DNA of 64,000 nucleotides from Craterostigma plantagineum (GCA_027422505.1 JAPQWV010001620.1:1-64000); one strand, 5' to 3'; counted from the first letter of the stretch, positions 22,291 through 34,464 are shown. Made by a program: numbers and translations. The notes: generated from the sequence alone by a model not told the origin.

Positions 22291-23533
22291 TTAATTCGCA
22301 GGCATTTCAATCTCCAATACATACAAAATCCGTCTTGATCAGTAAGACCCATCCAAAATTGAGGACGGAAAAACTTTATTCAATCACAAACGTTGACATT
22401 TTCATGAATCTCAGCTTGTTTTCTCTGTCGAAATTTCATTTGTTTTTTAAACGAAATTTTTGAAGGGTTTAAGCATAATTTTATTGGATACATCAATAAT
22501 TTATCTTCATTAGTAATACCCGTCAAAGATTCAGGCCGCCAAAATAATATCCACTCAAAACAATCAAAATATATCTGAATTTCAGATTCAATTTGTAGCT
22601 TCCATCGTTTGGAGAAAGATGATGACAAAATGAAGTAATTCTTTCATCTATCGTGGGTAAATTGGTCTTTTTGCAACAATTAGGTCATATTCTCTAAATT
22701 TAACTAAACTTGGGTCCTTTTCTCTCCACAAGACAAGTATGGAGCCTGAAACATGTTGAAAATATGTTAATAGGGACTGACACCTAATTACCCTTAAATC
22801 AAAGGGTTAAATCAAATCTAAGAAGGTTGAAATGGAAACTGATAGGCATAGGAACCACGTCGTTATTGCGAGTTTGGCTTTGGCATTTGATGAAAATGGA
22901 AAATGCTACTAATCTAATCAGTCCTATTTTATCTGTCTCTATTGTTCAATGTAACGCCCATTGGATGGGATAAAGTTAACTCTATATTATTATGTATATT
23001 ATATAATACATAATAATATCAGATTACAAAAATAATATTCTTTCTATATATTGTTGTTATTTAGCTATTTTCTTAAAACATAGTCAAGAAAAAACGTCTC
23101 CTTCTAAGTACAATTCACCTTGTGCGAGTAACAATATATTTAACTAGTACTATTTGCACATTCAATGCATGTACAACAATATATAAATAGAAGATTATGT
23201 GATATAATTATTTTTTATGTGGAATCTATATTTAATCAATTCATAAAAATTAAAATTATTTTTAAATTTAATGTGCATTAAAAATATATTTTTTATTATT
23301 ATACTAATAATAGATAGTTGGTATTGACAAAAATTATAATTTGGCTAATTGATACAGCAAACATGACAGTTTTTAAAAAGACCTGAGTATAGATATTTTC
23401 GAATTATCTTGCATAGGAAATTAAGATATGTATTTCACGGGTTAACTCGTAAATATTCATAATAATTGGGTTTAATTGTAATTACCTCACACAGAAAAAT
23501 CAAGCCGAGCCGAACAAAGGATATCGCTATTCG
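22291..23533. other. AT-rich intergenic region upstream of the zinc-finger gene
   Basis: I see no gene or clear mobile element. Short frames are low complexity. Confidence 0.5.
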
Positions 23534-23546
23534 ATATATAAATAAA
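23534..23546 (+). promoter_or_regulatory. TATA box of the zinc-finger gene
   Basis: GATATATAAATAA lies about 150 bp upstream of the start codon at 23692, leaving room for a leader of roughly 120 nt. Confidence 0.5.
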
Positions 23547-23691
23547 AATAGAGAAAGGAGAATTAGGGTTCTGTAGGGTCGTTTCGTTCTTTCAGAATCC
23601 AAACGCATTTACATTCTCAGCCAAATCCAATCCGTTCAACCTCAGAAAGCCGACCACCTTCGATTCGATTAGCTAGCAAACCGTCCTCACG

Positions 23692-24006
23692 ATGACCGGA
23701 AAAGCGAAGCCGAAGAAGCACACGGCCAAGGAAATCGCCGCGAAGTTAGACGCGGCGACGACGAATCGCGGCGGAGGAAAGGCTGGTTTGGCCGATCGTA
23801 CTGGACAGGAGAAGGGCGGCCACGCCAAGCTTGAGTGCCCGCACTGTAAGATCACCGCGCCGGACCTCAAGTCCATGCAGATCCACCACGAAGCTCGCCA
23901 CCCGAAAATCCCATTCGAGGAGGCCAAGCTCAATAATCTCCACGCCGTTGTTGTCCCTGAATCCTCCAAGCCCAAGCCAGGCGTTCGAGGCAGCCTAAAG
24001 AAGTAG
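23692..24006 (+). CDS. Small conserved C2H2-type zinc-finger protein
   Basis: The 104-residue protein is basic, with a Lys-rich N-terminus (MTGKAKPKKHTAKEIAAKLD) followed by a Gly-rich linker and one zinc finger: C49 and C52 in ECPHC, then H65 and H70 in HHEARH. The short basic start plus single finger recall the plant At2g23090-like/SERF-related small proteins. I recognise the family pattern but not a defined function. The frame is intact and single-exon, preceded by a TATA box and leader, with the first ATG of the frame used. A tail GVRGSLKK ends the protein. Nuclear location is inferred from its basic nature only. Confidence 0.85.
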   Translation: MTGKAKPKKHTAKEIAAKLDAATTNRGGGKAGLADRTGQEKGGHAKLECPHCKITAPDLKSMQIHHEARHPKIPFEEAKLNNLHAVVVPESSKPKPGVRGSLKK

Positions 24007-25159
24007 TTTTTCGCGCTCAAGTAATCAAATCTCCTGCTTTTGTTTGCTTTTTTTTTCGGCTGTATTACATATCCATAATGTTAAATCGGTATTGTTCGTC
24101 TTATGGTGTGGCGTACCATGTCCTTGTGCTGTTGTCTCTTCTTCTTCTTACTAAGCTATATTTTTGTTTTATGTCAATGGCAATGAATGAAAAAGACGCA
24201 TGTAATCTGTTTGTTGTCATGCTTGAGTGGGGCTATGTTACTTGTTAATCGTCGTGCTAGCTAGTTTTCTTTTTCTTTTTGCTCTTGCTCTTGTTTGTCG
24301 GAATTTTCGATTCGGTTTCTACACATGCTTTCTTCAAACTTGATTGATGAAGGGATTTTGGTGAAGGAAAGTAGGAGAGTAGTTAAAGAAAGAAAATGAA
24401 TTGGGATGTTAACTACTCGATTCGGTTTCTACGCATGTTTTCATTTGCTCGTCTAATTTAAACGCTCGACCTATAATCCTAGTACGGCGTCGTTTCCTTT
24501 TGGCATAAGATCTGGGATGTTAAGGTCTATACAATTCGATGATGGAATTTGTTTGTTCTTTCTGATACATCCAACCTTGCTTAGTGAGTTCTCTCCATTT
24601 TCCTTGTCCATGTTCATGTTTTGCTTTCTCATATAACCTGTTATCTGATGCATAGCTTACTCTGCTCTTAATATTTACAGTGCAAAGTAATGTTAAACAA
24701 TGGTGATTATTTGTAAATAATTTAGCTTGCTGATTTTAAGACATCCTTTGAATGTGCTTTGATGTTGATTATGTTTGGGCTGATATGCCACTTTTTTTTC
24801 CTTATATTGCATGACAAGGGTGTGTTATTCATTGGATATACAGTGCAGATGAGAAAGGACTTGCATCTTTTTCCTTATATTCGTAGCTCACTCTCAAACA
24901 TGTAAAACATGTAAAGCTGTTTATTAACCATGTATAATAAATTATAGAACATTAGTCTTCAAATCTTCCAAGTGATGAATAGAGCCACAATATCAAGAAA
25001 GATAAGGAGGAACAAACCCTAAAAACCAACCTTTGAACGAATCTGAGCACGCTTATGTCCGAATGATTTTTTTTTTTTCTTTTACAGAAGTTCGAGATCT
25101 GTATTTGAAGCACCTAATAATACAACAATGTCCTTAAATCTGTTTTCTCGTTGCCGAGC
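24007..25159. other. Intergenic region between convergent zinc-finger and protease genes
   Basis: It holds the 3' untranslated regions of both genes. A ~30-bp phrase (GATTCGGTTTCTAC) occurs at about 24310 and 24420. I see no further gene; the 60-codon minus frame at 24471-24653 has no recognised motif. Confidence 0.5.
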
Positions 25160-25603
25160 TCATAGGGCAAGGCCGAGGAAGGTGCCTACGAACACGAGGA
25201 ATGTCATAAAATCCATCGCATATAAGGACGACGGAGCAGAAGATAGGTTGTGCGCTTCCACGGGATATAAATTTCCAGTCATTTCGTCCCTCACTTTTAT
25301 GCTCGACGAACCTGAAAAAGATTTCGCCGACGACGACAAAAATAATTATTTTGGATTTCCATTCAGCAGAAAATTCGACGATTCCAAGGCGCAAAGTGAT
25401 TTACTACACTCACAGTTGTATTGCACCCATCCTATCGTCTGGTTTTCGAGGTCGTAAAGAACGAGCTTGTCAGCTAAGGCGACATCTGCAGTTAAAACAA
25501 ATGCAACCTATTAATAGAATTTTACGCAAAAGAATACGCAAATTTCCCATTATTTATTATCAATTGAAGGAAAAAAAAAGCTCGATCGAAGCCCACCTCC
25601 TAA

Positions 25604-26137
25604 GGCCATCTCCAACCGAAAAACCCATTTATAAACCCATTTTGCAGTTAATGTCACATCAAACAGTAATTCCACTCCAACCATTAAAATCATTCTCAAA
25701 CTCAAAAGAATATTATTAGAATATTCTCTTTCACATCATCTTTTACTACTTTTCTATATTAACCACATATTTTGTCATATTACATCTTAGACCACACTAT
25801 TAATTCGATTAGGAAAAATGCATATTTTTTATAAATTGATAAACAGTACACATAAAAGCTGAAAAATAAATATTTATTAGAAAATAAAAATACAATATAC
25901 AGTTTTTAAATTGTTATTTTCTACTGCATGTAATACATTGTTATTTTCGTACTAGTGTGTTATGTATCGTTCTCTTTCAGTGACATGATTTTTAAATTTT
26001 ATAATTGTGTTATTGTACAACTCATAATTAAAATTACATAAATTTAATGATAATGATGATGATGAATAATAATAGTATAATAATGATAATATAATAATAA
26101 TGTTAATAAAAACCATAATAATATGTAACAGAAGATG

Positions 26138-26177
<40 letters not shown>

Positions 26178-26421
26178 GAAATAAATAAAAAACATTTGGC
26201 CGAAAATGTAATTTACCAAATAGGACTTTAAGTATAATTAAATAACACTTTGGGCCAAAATCTAATTTTAGCAAAGTTTTTGGTATATGAACAGTACAAA
26301 CGTATAATTGCGTCGAAAAAAAAACAAATCCACAAAAACCCATTTTGGGTTTCATTTTCCAGTACCATTGGAGCATAAATGGGTATGGGTTTTGAGTTTT
26401 TGGGTACGGTTGGAGTTGGTC
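25604..26421. mobile_element. Tourist-like (PIF/Harbinger) MITE inside the protease exon
   Basis: Terminal inverted repeats GGCCATCTCCAACCG (left) and GACCAACTCCAACCG (right, reverse complement) are flanked by TAA at 25601-25603 and 26422-26424, the 3-bp duplication typical of PIF/Harbinger elements. The 818-bp body is AT-rich, has no transposase and contains an AAT microsatellite at about 26137-26171. Confidence 0.85.
26137..26171. repeat. (TAA)n microsatellite
   Basis: About eleven trinucleotide units within the MITE. On the minus strand they read ATT and encode an Ile run in the frame continuing from the protease. Confidence 0.9.
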
Positions 26422-29275
26422 TAAGAGAGTTATTTCCTTGCCGTCTTTCGTCTGCATTCCGCTGTTTTGCCAGCCTATGCAGTACTCTCCATCCTAGCGA
26501 AAACAACCGTTACGTTTTTTAAGTTCAACTTAGGCGTATAGCTTTGAAAAGCAAATTATTTCGAAAAGGAATATTTAGTTACTCACACGAACTTCGAAGA
26601 GATAGTCGTGAGGATAAACTGGCAAGACAAGCGAATCCTCGAAATGAAAACTTACAACAGGAAATCCATCATCGACGCTGCAAATACAAAACGTATCCAT
26701 ATACGAACAGTTCTCAAAACAAGCAATAATATATAGTAAGAGAAATGATCATATACGTCTAAGGCGATGCACTTACTTCCCGCTGTACCAAAAGCATGTG
26801 AACTGCTTCTCAACCAGATGAGTTTTCAAATCTGCTTGCTGGGCCATGATCTAAAGGCAAATTAGATATACGCTTAAGTTCACAAATATGGTAACACAAC
26901 GGAAAAAAAGAAACATCTAGCGTAATAATCATGTTAAATTAACACTTAAATTTCCAATCCTTCGCTTGAAGGATTTGGGTTTGGTTTTAAGTGGTTTCAA
27001 AGAATGGACGACCTGAGAGGTAAATTGAGCGCCGTAGAAGAAGAGGAACCGCTATGAATGAGGAAGGCCAATGAAGTTCATAGATACACGAGTTTGGCTG
27101 TTGAAATTTATTTACGGTTTTAACTCCTTTTTCCTGTCGTGCAAGTTGGAGGAGCGTAGAACTTTCCAACTTACAGATTAGAAACTTTTAAGGATAATAA
27201 CTTTAAAAATCAAAGCAATTTAAGTACACGGCGGGTCGAAAACCCAAGTATTTGGTCCAACGAAGCCACTAATTTAGCATCGTTCTCTTAAATTGCTTCA
27301 GTTTTTAAAGTTTAGTGTCCTTTTACAACCTTATAGTTGGCTGTCCTGATAGCGTCACGTCACGTCCTACGAGACTAACCTTAGTTTACAGTATGGAATG
27401 AATATAACTTGAACCTCGAAGGAAAGAATTTTCTCCTTTTGAGCTACAGGTGCACATTCCTCGAAACGGAACTTATTTCTAAATTACGACACACAAAGTC
27501 AAACGTACCTTATCCATAACCTGTCGATAAACGCCCGACGGGAGATAAGCCAAAGTCGTACCGCTGTCGACTATCGTCCCGCCGCTCGATCCAACCGTAT
27601 CCGACTCGTCCGTCGGGAGATCAATGAACTTCCCACCAACGTCGATCGCCTTCATATATACATTGTAATGCTGCCTGATGAACGGGAAAAAAAGGACGTC
27701 CGCGCCACAATAAAAAAATAAATCACGAAAAAAAAGTCATCACCGCGCGTAAAAAATAACAATTAAAAAAACATACGTATTGGGGACGAGGGGCGTTCTC
27801 TTAATTTTCGGCTGAACGACCTCCCCGATGGCGAATATCCCGCCCCCTCTGTTTCCATCCAAGCAGTGTGAAAAGACCTTTTTGACCTTCCCCGACGATG
27901 CGAGCTGCGAAAGCACCGAAGTGTTTGCTTGCCCGAACCCAATGATCCCATCCACGGCCTGAGAAGACGAGCCCAACTCCCCAGATTGTCTAGCCGAGCA
28001 CCTACCTTACATTTAAGAAGCGAAAAAAAAAGCAAACGAAATTCAAGAATTAATTCGTGGTAGCCAAAACAAATGTATCCCAATTTTGTAAAAAAAAAGA
28101 GAAAAAAAAAAGGGCGAACCCAAATGCTATCGACCCATTCATAGTTGTGGTCTGCATATTCCCAGACACTCGATCGAAAGTGAAGTAGTCTCTTACGAAG
28201 TTACCCTCAGTTTTACTACCGTCTCCATAGGTAATGGCGTACTGACAGCTCAGCCCGGGCCTACAGTTCGGGCTTTGCCCTGTGAATACGGTCTCGCAAA
28301 AATCTTGGTCGCAAGTCACCGTTTTTCCTGTCGACGAGGTCGATATGTCGTACTGCTTCAAGGGTATCTGAAACATTCTCCAATCGCTCAATCTCTAAAA
28401 TTTCGAAGGAAAAAAAAAAAAGCGAAAACGAGAAAAAAAGAAGAAAAAGCGTACGTCAAGATCGCTTTTCGTGGGACATCTCTGACAACCTTGGCAGTTC
28501 ACCCACATAATATCACTCCCCGTGTCTACTTGGACATGGTAGTCGGTCGGGGGCGTCCCTATTGCGATTTTAGTGTAATAAAGTCTGCGAATATATTTAT
28601 CTCATGATTGGAAATCAGTCAATATATACAGTGAAGAAAGATTCGTACAGAAAGCAGGGAAAGTGTGAATGAATAGAAGCTTAGAGAATGGGACATTGTT
28701 ATTACATATGCCGGCATGTCAATCGAGGGTATGCCTCATTTCTATAGTCAGGATAATTCGATGCAATTTGGGCAATAACTTCTTACAAGAAATTAATAAC
28801 TTCTGTAATAGAAAGGGCAAAGGAGATCCTAAGCTCACATCAATTTAGATTTTAGACCTGGAAAGGAAAGGCTAGCATAGACTTCAATGAAGGGCAAATC
28901 AAGAAATCAATCTCAGATTACGAGAAAAACGGCTGTAATGTAACCCACAGAAGCCAACGTCGACAACTTAGTTTTCAAACACACTAAATAAGGGGCAAAA
29001 GAAAATTAATGAATTTAATTTAAGTTCACGACGTACGCAGCATTCGTTGGCGATCCATCGCCGCCCAGCTCGAAATCGACGGCGGCGAGCATTCTCCCAT
29101 GGCGATTGGAATCGTGCCTCCTCAGCACGGCGAGGGGCGCTTTCCCCTTCCCACGGCCGCCGTACTTGTGGTGAACCTCAAACACCACATTGGCCGTGGC
29201 AAAGCGCGTGATCTCCGCCGCCACTGCCAGAAAGAGAAACGGCAGCAACGAGCGGCGCCTCTTGCCCAGATCCAT

Positions 29276-30137
29276 AGCCACCAATTTTGAAGAAATAATA
29301 CGAATAAAGAAAAATAAAAAACAAAAAAGAAGGCGCAATCGATGAGCTAAAAGGCAAACCCACGTTATGCGAAGAATCAAATCGGAGCCTTGGAACAACG
29401 GCAAACTGAATGTGGGTCTCGTGATTCTTTCTTTTTCTTTCTTTTGTGGGGCTGAACAAAAAAAATTTGGAAAAAAAAAACGAAATCTTTCGAGAAATGG
29501 CGGTGGCGAAGGGAAGAAGATTAACACAAGGGTCGCTGAAAACGTGATAAAGAAGGAGATCTCAGAAAAAGACAACAGAGATTTACGGAAGAAAGGGGAC
29601 AAAAATGAGGGATTGGGAGTTTAAATTAAGTAAAATTCACCTGACGTATGAATATAGAGAATGGAGCAGTTGAACTCGGCTTCAAGACTAAGGAACAAAA
29701 ATCTGATATTCTTTTTTTTATAGGCGTATGAAAATTGACGAATGGATATGTGTCTTTTATTCGATCTTGATTCTGAACTAGGAAGTTGGATATAACAAGT
29801 GTTTTACTGTTTTCTCCGTGTCTATTTCAGATTGCTGACTGATTCTTTAACCGAAAATGGTGTAAGAATACGTGTTTCTGACCAAAAAATAAGTAATCAT
29901 CTGTGAAATGAAACTAATAAATAGTTTGGAGAAGGGAAGAAACAGAATAGATAATTTACTGTTAAGGAGAAAATGTAATTCGTTACATATGTTTTTCTTA
30001 AAAAATCTGATTTTTAGAAACTACCCAATTCTCGTATTGTATGTTTGTGACATTCGATTTTCAAGATTTAGTAGATTATTTTTGGATTCGTTGGTCCATG
30101 ATTATCCCATTCACATACTTGTATATTCCATTGATCT
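29276..30137. promoter_or_regulatory. Protease upstream region
   Basis: On the minus strand a TATATT-type motif lies at about 29650-29658, roughly 375 bp before the start codon at 29275, so a leader of up to about 345 nt is possible. The frame continues open upstream of the chosen ATG without another ATG in good context; the chosen one gives a proper signal peptide. Beyond 29700 the sequence is AT-rich and I see nothing else. Confidence 0.4.
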
Positions 30138-30145
30138 GCTGTTAC

Positions 30146-30485
30146 TAGTGGTGTTCGTTCGGTACATACCGTACCGAACTCGGTACCCCTATTTTAGATA
30201 GCGAATTTCTCGGTCGGTATTCGGTTTTTACCGAATTTTAAATAATAATAATATTTCAGCAATATTTAAATTAATATGTATAATTAATCTAATTATAATT
30301 TTATTTTCAATATTAATATAATAAATATATTTACTTTTAAAATTTCGGTGATTCGTTATACCGAATTTACCGAATTTTTATTAAGAACCGCATACGAACC
30401 GAATTTTTCGGTTCGGTTCGGTTTTGTACCGAAATTTCGGTAATTCGGTAAATACGGTCGGTATACCGAATTACACATACCCCTA
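30146..30485. mobile_element. hAT MITE with perfect 8-bp TSD
   Basis: A 340-bp element with ends TAGTGGTGT and (reverse complement) TAGGGGTATGTG, both leading into repeated CGGTA/ACCGAA motifs. The flanking 8 bp GCTGTTAC is identical at 30138-30145 and 30486-30493, the hallmark of hAT insertion. No coding capacity. Confidence 0.88.
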
Positions 30486-30493
30486 GCTGTTAC

Positions 30494-30829
30494 GAAGATG
30501 GCTAAAAATTGGGATAATAAATTCTTGGTCAAAGCGAGGATGAGGAAGTTTGACGATAGTTCTATGTTGGTAAAAAAGTGGACGAGGTAAGGATGAGATT
30601 CATGTTCTCCATTGGGCCTGTTTGTCGTCCCATATTATACAAGAAAATATAAATTATAAACCTTATATTGTGTTGGGTTCTGCCGCCCGTTATTTGGTAA
30701 AAGCCCTCTACTAGATATATGGCCCGATATAAATTAAACTAAGTTGAATGGATCCGATAAATAGTAATGGGCTTTGCTATATTCATTTATCATGGGCTTT
30801 ACACTACCCCTTATAACCAAGCGTGCCTC
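30494..30829. other. Intergenic spacer
   Basis: AT-rich sequence between two hAT-type elements. I see nothing further in it. Confidence 0.5.
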
Positions 30830-31625
30830 CAGGGGCAGATCTATCCAGGGGCAGATTTAATATACACATATTTTAATTATCCTTCTGCTTTTCTTATTTC
30901 GTTTTACCTTTATACTACTGGAAAAGATTCTAATTATTTAACCACATGATTTGCTAATAATAAAAAATAAATCTCATATATACACAGTTACGATGTTTGT
31001 CATGGTGTAAATTAACTACATTTCTTATATATAGATTAAATATTATTTGTCTTTTTCCAGTCTGGATCCACCAATGACTATCATTGTAAAAATTATGGTT
31101 TCAAATCTAAAAATTTTATTATGAACTTATTGTATAAATGTCAGTTGTAAAAATTTATATCCAAATTATAATTTAATTAGCCTTGAAAAATTAAAACAAT
31201 CACTTTCTAAGTAAGAAAATGCATCATCAAATAACAAAATAACAGGTTGTCTTCAAAAATCTCGAATATATATTGGTTTTCACCGACAATCACATTTTAA
31301 TTTAACAGGTTATTTTTATCACCCACGCTAATACACACATTTTATTTTATTTAATTATTTATTGTTTTACTGTTCCAAGGTATCTCCACACAGTCTGATT
31401 ATGGGCTAACCGCCGCACACTCTAAAGGTAGAAATCACCCCGGGGGCCAGATGGATACGTCTCAAATCCACCCGACAACGATAGTCATGGACCTTAGGCC
31501 TATGGGGACTCCTAACCACATGCACTTTGAGGCATCCCCCTCAACCACTAGGCCATGGGGTCATTGGCTAATAAACACATTTTATACTATGGCTCCCCGG
31601 TCAAACATTCATGGATCCGCCCCTG
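30830..31625. mobile_element. hAT-like non-autonomous element hosting a SINE
   Basis: The ends CAGGGGCAGATC (left) and CAGGGGCGGATCC (right, reverse complement) form terminal inverted repeats. The flanking 8-mers are CGTGCCTC (30822-30829) and CATGCCTC (31626-31633), one mismatch apart. Removing the nested SINE and one copy of its TSD leaves an element of about 556 bp. The left terminal motif is itself repeated 16 bp further in. Confidence 0.7.
31346..31566 (-). mobile_element. tRNA-related SINE, truncated copy, nested
   Basis: This matches the SINE at 35946-36226 over the part containing GATAGTCATGG and the phrase ATGGATACRTC, in the same orientation, with a T-rich tail on the left. Imperfect 19-bp target duplications (GCTAATAMACACATTTTAT) flank it at 31327-31345 and 31567-31585. 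It lies wholly inside the hAT-like element, so it inserted later. Confidence 0.75.
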
Positions 31626-31633
31626 CATGCCTC

Positions 31634-32189
31634 GCATCTTATGTAAAGCTAGTGAGGCGATCGTTAACAGTACTCGTAACAATTACATCAACATAAAGAA
31701 GGTAAAACTTGATTAAGAAACTTGATTCAGAAGCCCAACTGAATGGACTACAACGTTGCTGATTGTAAAGAAATGGTCGGGCAACTAGATTATGCAGCTT
31801 CGAGCAATGTTTTTGCGTCTAAAAAATCTAGACGGCTAACTAGTTTACATTTACAACTTAAGTTTAAGATACTTTTACAATTCAACATAAATGTTCTCCG
31901 CCCGGGCGACCACCATCGACTCCGGCCTAGTTTGAACCAAGCGGTAAATATTTGGACTACTTTCTTAAAATTAAGAAATAGCAGGAGGAGTAAAAAGTAA
32001 TTTTCTTCTTTATTTGTGGTGCCAAGTTCAATATCTGTATTTTAGAGAAAATTGTAAATTGGAAGAACACAATATTTTAACTTCTTGCTGCAACTGCAAC
32101 AACCCTTTACGGAGTCCACTCGATAGAGTAGAAGCGAGCAACTTTTTCCGAAGAAATTGATTCGATTCGATTCGATTGAAATCCAAAAG
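31634..32189. other. Upstream region of EMC10
   Basis: It contains the promoter and leader of the next gene, including a GATTC-rich repeat just before the ATG. No confident TATA box or further gene is seen. Confidence 0.4.
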
Positions 32190-34464
32190 ATGAAGAAAAC
32201 CTGCGTATTCTTTCTTCTTCTGTCCCTTTGTCTCACGATATCGCTGGGCTTTCAATCCGACGAACTCCTCGTCGACGACGACGAATTCGTACGGGCCGAC
32301 GGGATCAGATCTACCGAATCTTACGCACCGACCCGACCCGTTTCGTCGACCAGAAGATCCTCGGCTTCCGATTCGGACTCCAAACTTTCGTTCCTTGTGG
32401 AACACGCCTTCGGCGACTCGGATTTCTCGCCGGCTGGGACGTTCTCGGCTCGGCTCAAAACATCTTCTCATGGAGCTCAGGTTTTAATTACGCAACTAAT
32501 ATTATGGTGTTTGGAATATAGGCAAGCTGGAAACTTCACTTAATTATCGCGTTATGTGTTACTTGAGGATTGGGGTCTCAAGTGTGATCGTTTGGTTGTT
32601 TTCATATTGAATGCATATGCGACCCATTGAGTAGGTTATTGCAACTACAACGCTTGTGTTCGCTTATATGATTGGCTATTTCTTGTGGATTTTCGTTGAA
32701 CATAGAATGTTTATGATAGGGTGACCCAAATATAGTTTCAAGTATTTGTCCAATCTGCTCCAACCCTTTGCCAAACTGTTACGTTTGTAAGAAATTTTCA
32801 TAATCTACGTTGTTAAAGGTGGTTCGTTCTTGAACTTTCCTTGTTCTAAACCAACTTCGAGATGCGGGCTTTATCTTCCTATTGATACGTGAATGGTGAT
32901 CATTATTTGGTACTATTGGATCTTTTTGGTCAAAAAAATGTGTTTTTCTTTACTTCTATTTTTGGGATGGATGTCAAGCCTTAACCGGTTATTGTTTATT
33001 ACAGACGCTGACGAAGCTTAGGTTTTCAAGGAATGTCCTAACCGAGACAGAGAGGGAGGAATTTAAAGTAAGTACATGTGATTAATATCTTGTAAAGTTT
33101 GTTTTAGAGCTTCGACCAACGTAGACCGAATGTGATGGGGCTCCGTGAAATTATTGCAGAGGCTTTTGGAAGGAGATGGCTTCTACAAAATAAGGCTGCC
33201 ATCTAATGTGTTAAGCCCACCAGGCAGAGAGTATGTAGTATCATCCGTGAAGGCGGTGAGATATCTAATCCAACCGTAGATCATTTTTTGTTCTTTTGTT
33301 GTATTCCTTTTAAATGCATATGTGTATGTGTAACGTTGCGACACTGTGGTAGCAATGACTTGTGTTTTATTGCCTGCAGAGATGTCTTCCACGAGATACC
33401 TTGGACGAGCATTTCGTACTCAACATGGTACGAAGTTTTGTAGTTATATTTAACTTTTATCATGATTTATTTTGTTCTTGTGCTAGCGTTTCTGTCTGAA
33501 TGAGATTCCAAATGCGTTAAAATTTACCCACGGCAATGAATCTGCAGTCTATTCCAACCTTCACCGTAGTCATCAACTTCTTAATGGTCTATAACAACAT
33601 AATTTGCACATGATTCCAACTTTTCCCCATATGATCTTTGAATAACGTTGAAATCCCAGGGAACGCAAATCATCAGCCGATATCTCTAGAGCTTCTGATT
33701 CTATAATTTCCTCATGCAAATCTTCTGTGGTGTTATACTATCTTCACCCCTCCTAATTTTTCGAGTAATACACCGACATTGAATAGTCCGTACCCATTGC
33801 AGGAAGGCGTAAACTTATTGGGCGTAAATTATGGCTCCCCGGGCGCATGCCAGTATCCCCGTCAGCTCAAATTTGTAAGTAATATCTTAATAAGTTATCT
33901 GCCTCCGTTGGGTATTCACACGATACAGTTCGCTGTTTATTTCTCAGCCATCAACATGGTCCTTTAAGTCACACACAATCTTGAAGTACAGCGACGTCGC
34001 ACCTAGGTATCCTTTTTTCGTTCTTTCTTAAAAATGACCGTGATTTTGAATGATTATATACGATGATAAGTGGGAAACATTATCTTTGATAAGCGACTTA
34101 CATTATCCCCCTCCGTTCTTGAACGTCTGTTGACAAACATGAAAAGAACTCCTATATTCACTGAAGAAGCTGTTGTTGGGGAGAACGGTGAAGTCGAAGA
34201 GAAGCCCCCAGAGAGATCCTTCTGGGCTAAATACGTAAGTAGATTTGTTCTTCGACGTAATACGTAAAATTTCGCCAGAAATGAACAAAATGTATTTTTC
34301 TGTGGAATCAGTGGATGTACTTAATTCCTGTCGGGATTATGTTCATGAATGCCTTGACACAAGCCATGAACGCCCCCGAAGAACAAGCTGCTGGGCAAGC
34401 TGGCGGCGGGGCCCAACAACCTCAGCAAATACGCGCCCCAGCTAATGCGCCTCGAAGGAGATGA
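32190..34464 (+). CDS. EMC10: ER membrane protein complex subunit 10
   Basis: Eight exons: 32190-32480, 33005-33067, 33160-33255, 33380-33427, 33803-33874, 33948-34006, 34147-34234 and 34312-34464, all with GT-AG introns and continuous frame, giving 289 residues. The protein has a signal peptide (MKKTCVFFLLLSLCLTISLG), a luminal domain with the conserved phrases FLVEHAFGDSDFSPAGTF and VNYGSPGACQYPRQLK, and a C-terminal membrane segment (WMYLIPVGIMFMNALTQAM) before a Gln/Ala-rich tail ending PRRR. In eukaryotes EMC10 is a luminal/peripheral subunit of the EMC insertase, which puts transmembrane segments into the ER membrane. All features are intact. I chose the ATG that starts the signal peptide. 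Confidence 0.93.

Larger units (their letters stand above)
25160..29275 (-). pseudogene. A1-family aspartic protease (A39/A36-like), penultimate coding region split by a MITE
   Basis: Ten exons read on the minus strand: 29275-29037, 28584-28455, 28367-28120, 28001-27777, 27674-27509, 26850-26777, 26677-26587, 26493-26422 (continued by 25600-25597), 25485-25414 and 25311-25160. All internal junctions obey GT-AG and keep frame. Exon 1 gives a signal peptide (hydrophobic LLPFLFLAVAA). D100 (VDTGS, exon 2) and D317 (IVDSGT, exon 5) are the catalytic pair. The last exon ends in a hydrophobic tail (TFLVFVGTFLGLAL) that could be a GPI-anchor signal, as known for Arabidopsis A36/A39. The uninterrupted gene would give 490 residues. 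A Tourist-like element lies inside exon 8, 4 nt before its donor, so normal exons 9-10 are probably lost. Protease activity in the secretory pathway or cell surface is inferred from family. Confidence 0.88.

Noticed and set aside
25128..25457. 109-codon plus frame and 86-codon minus frame as separate genes
   Set aside because: Both overlap exons 9-10 and intron 9 of the protease; the exon model with GT-AG junctions explains the region better.
29015..29602. N-terminal extension of the protease from 29602
   Set aside because: The extension has no ATG start in context, is low complexity (Phe/Pro-rich), and precedes a proper ATG plus signal peptide at 29275.
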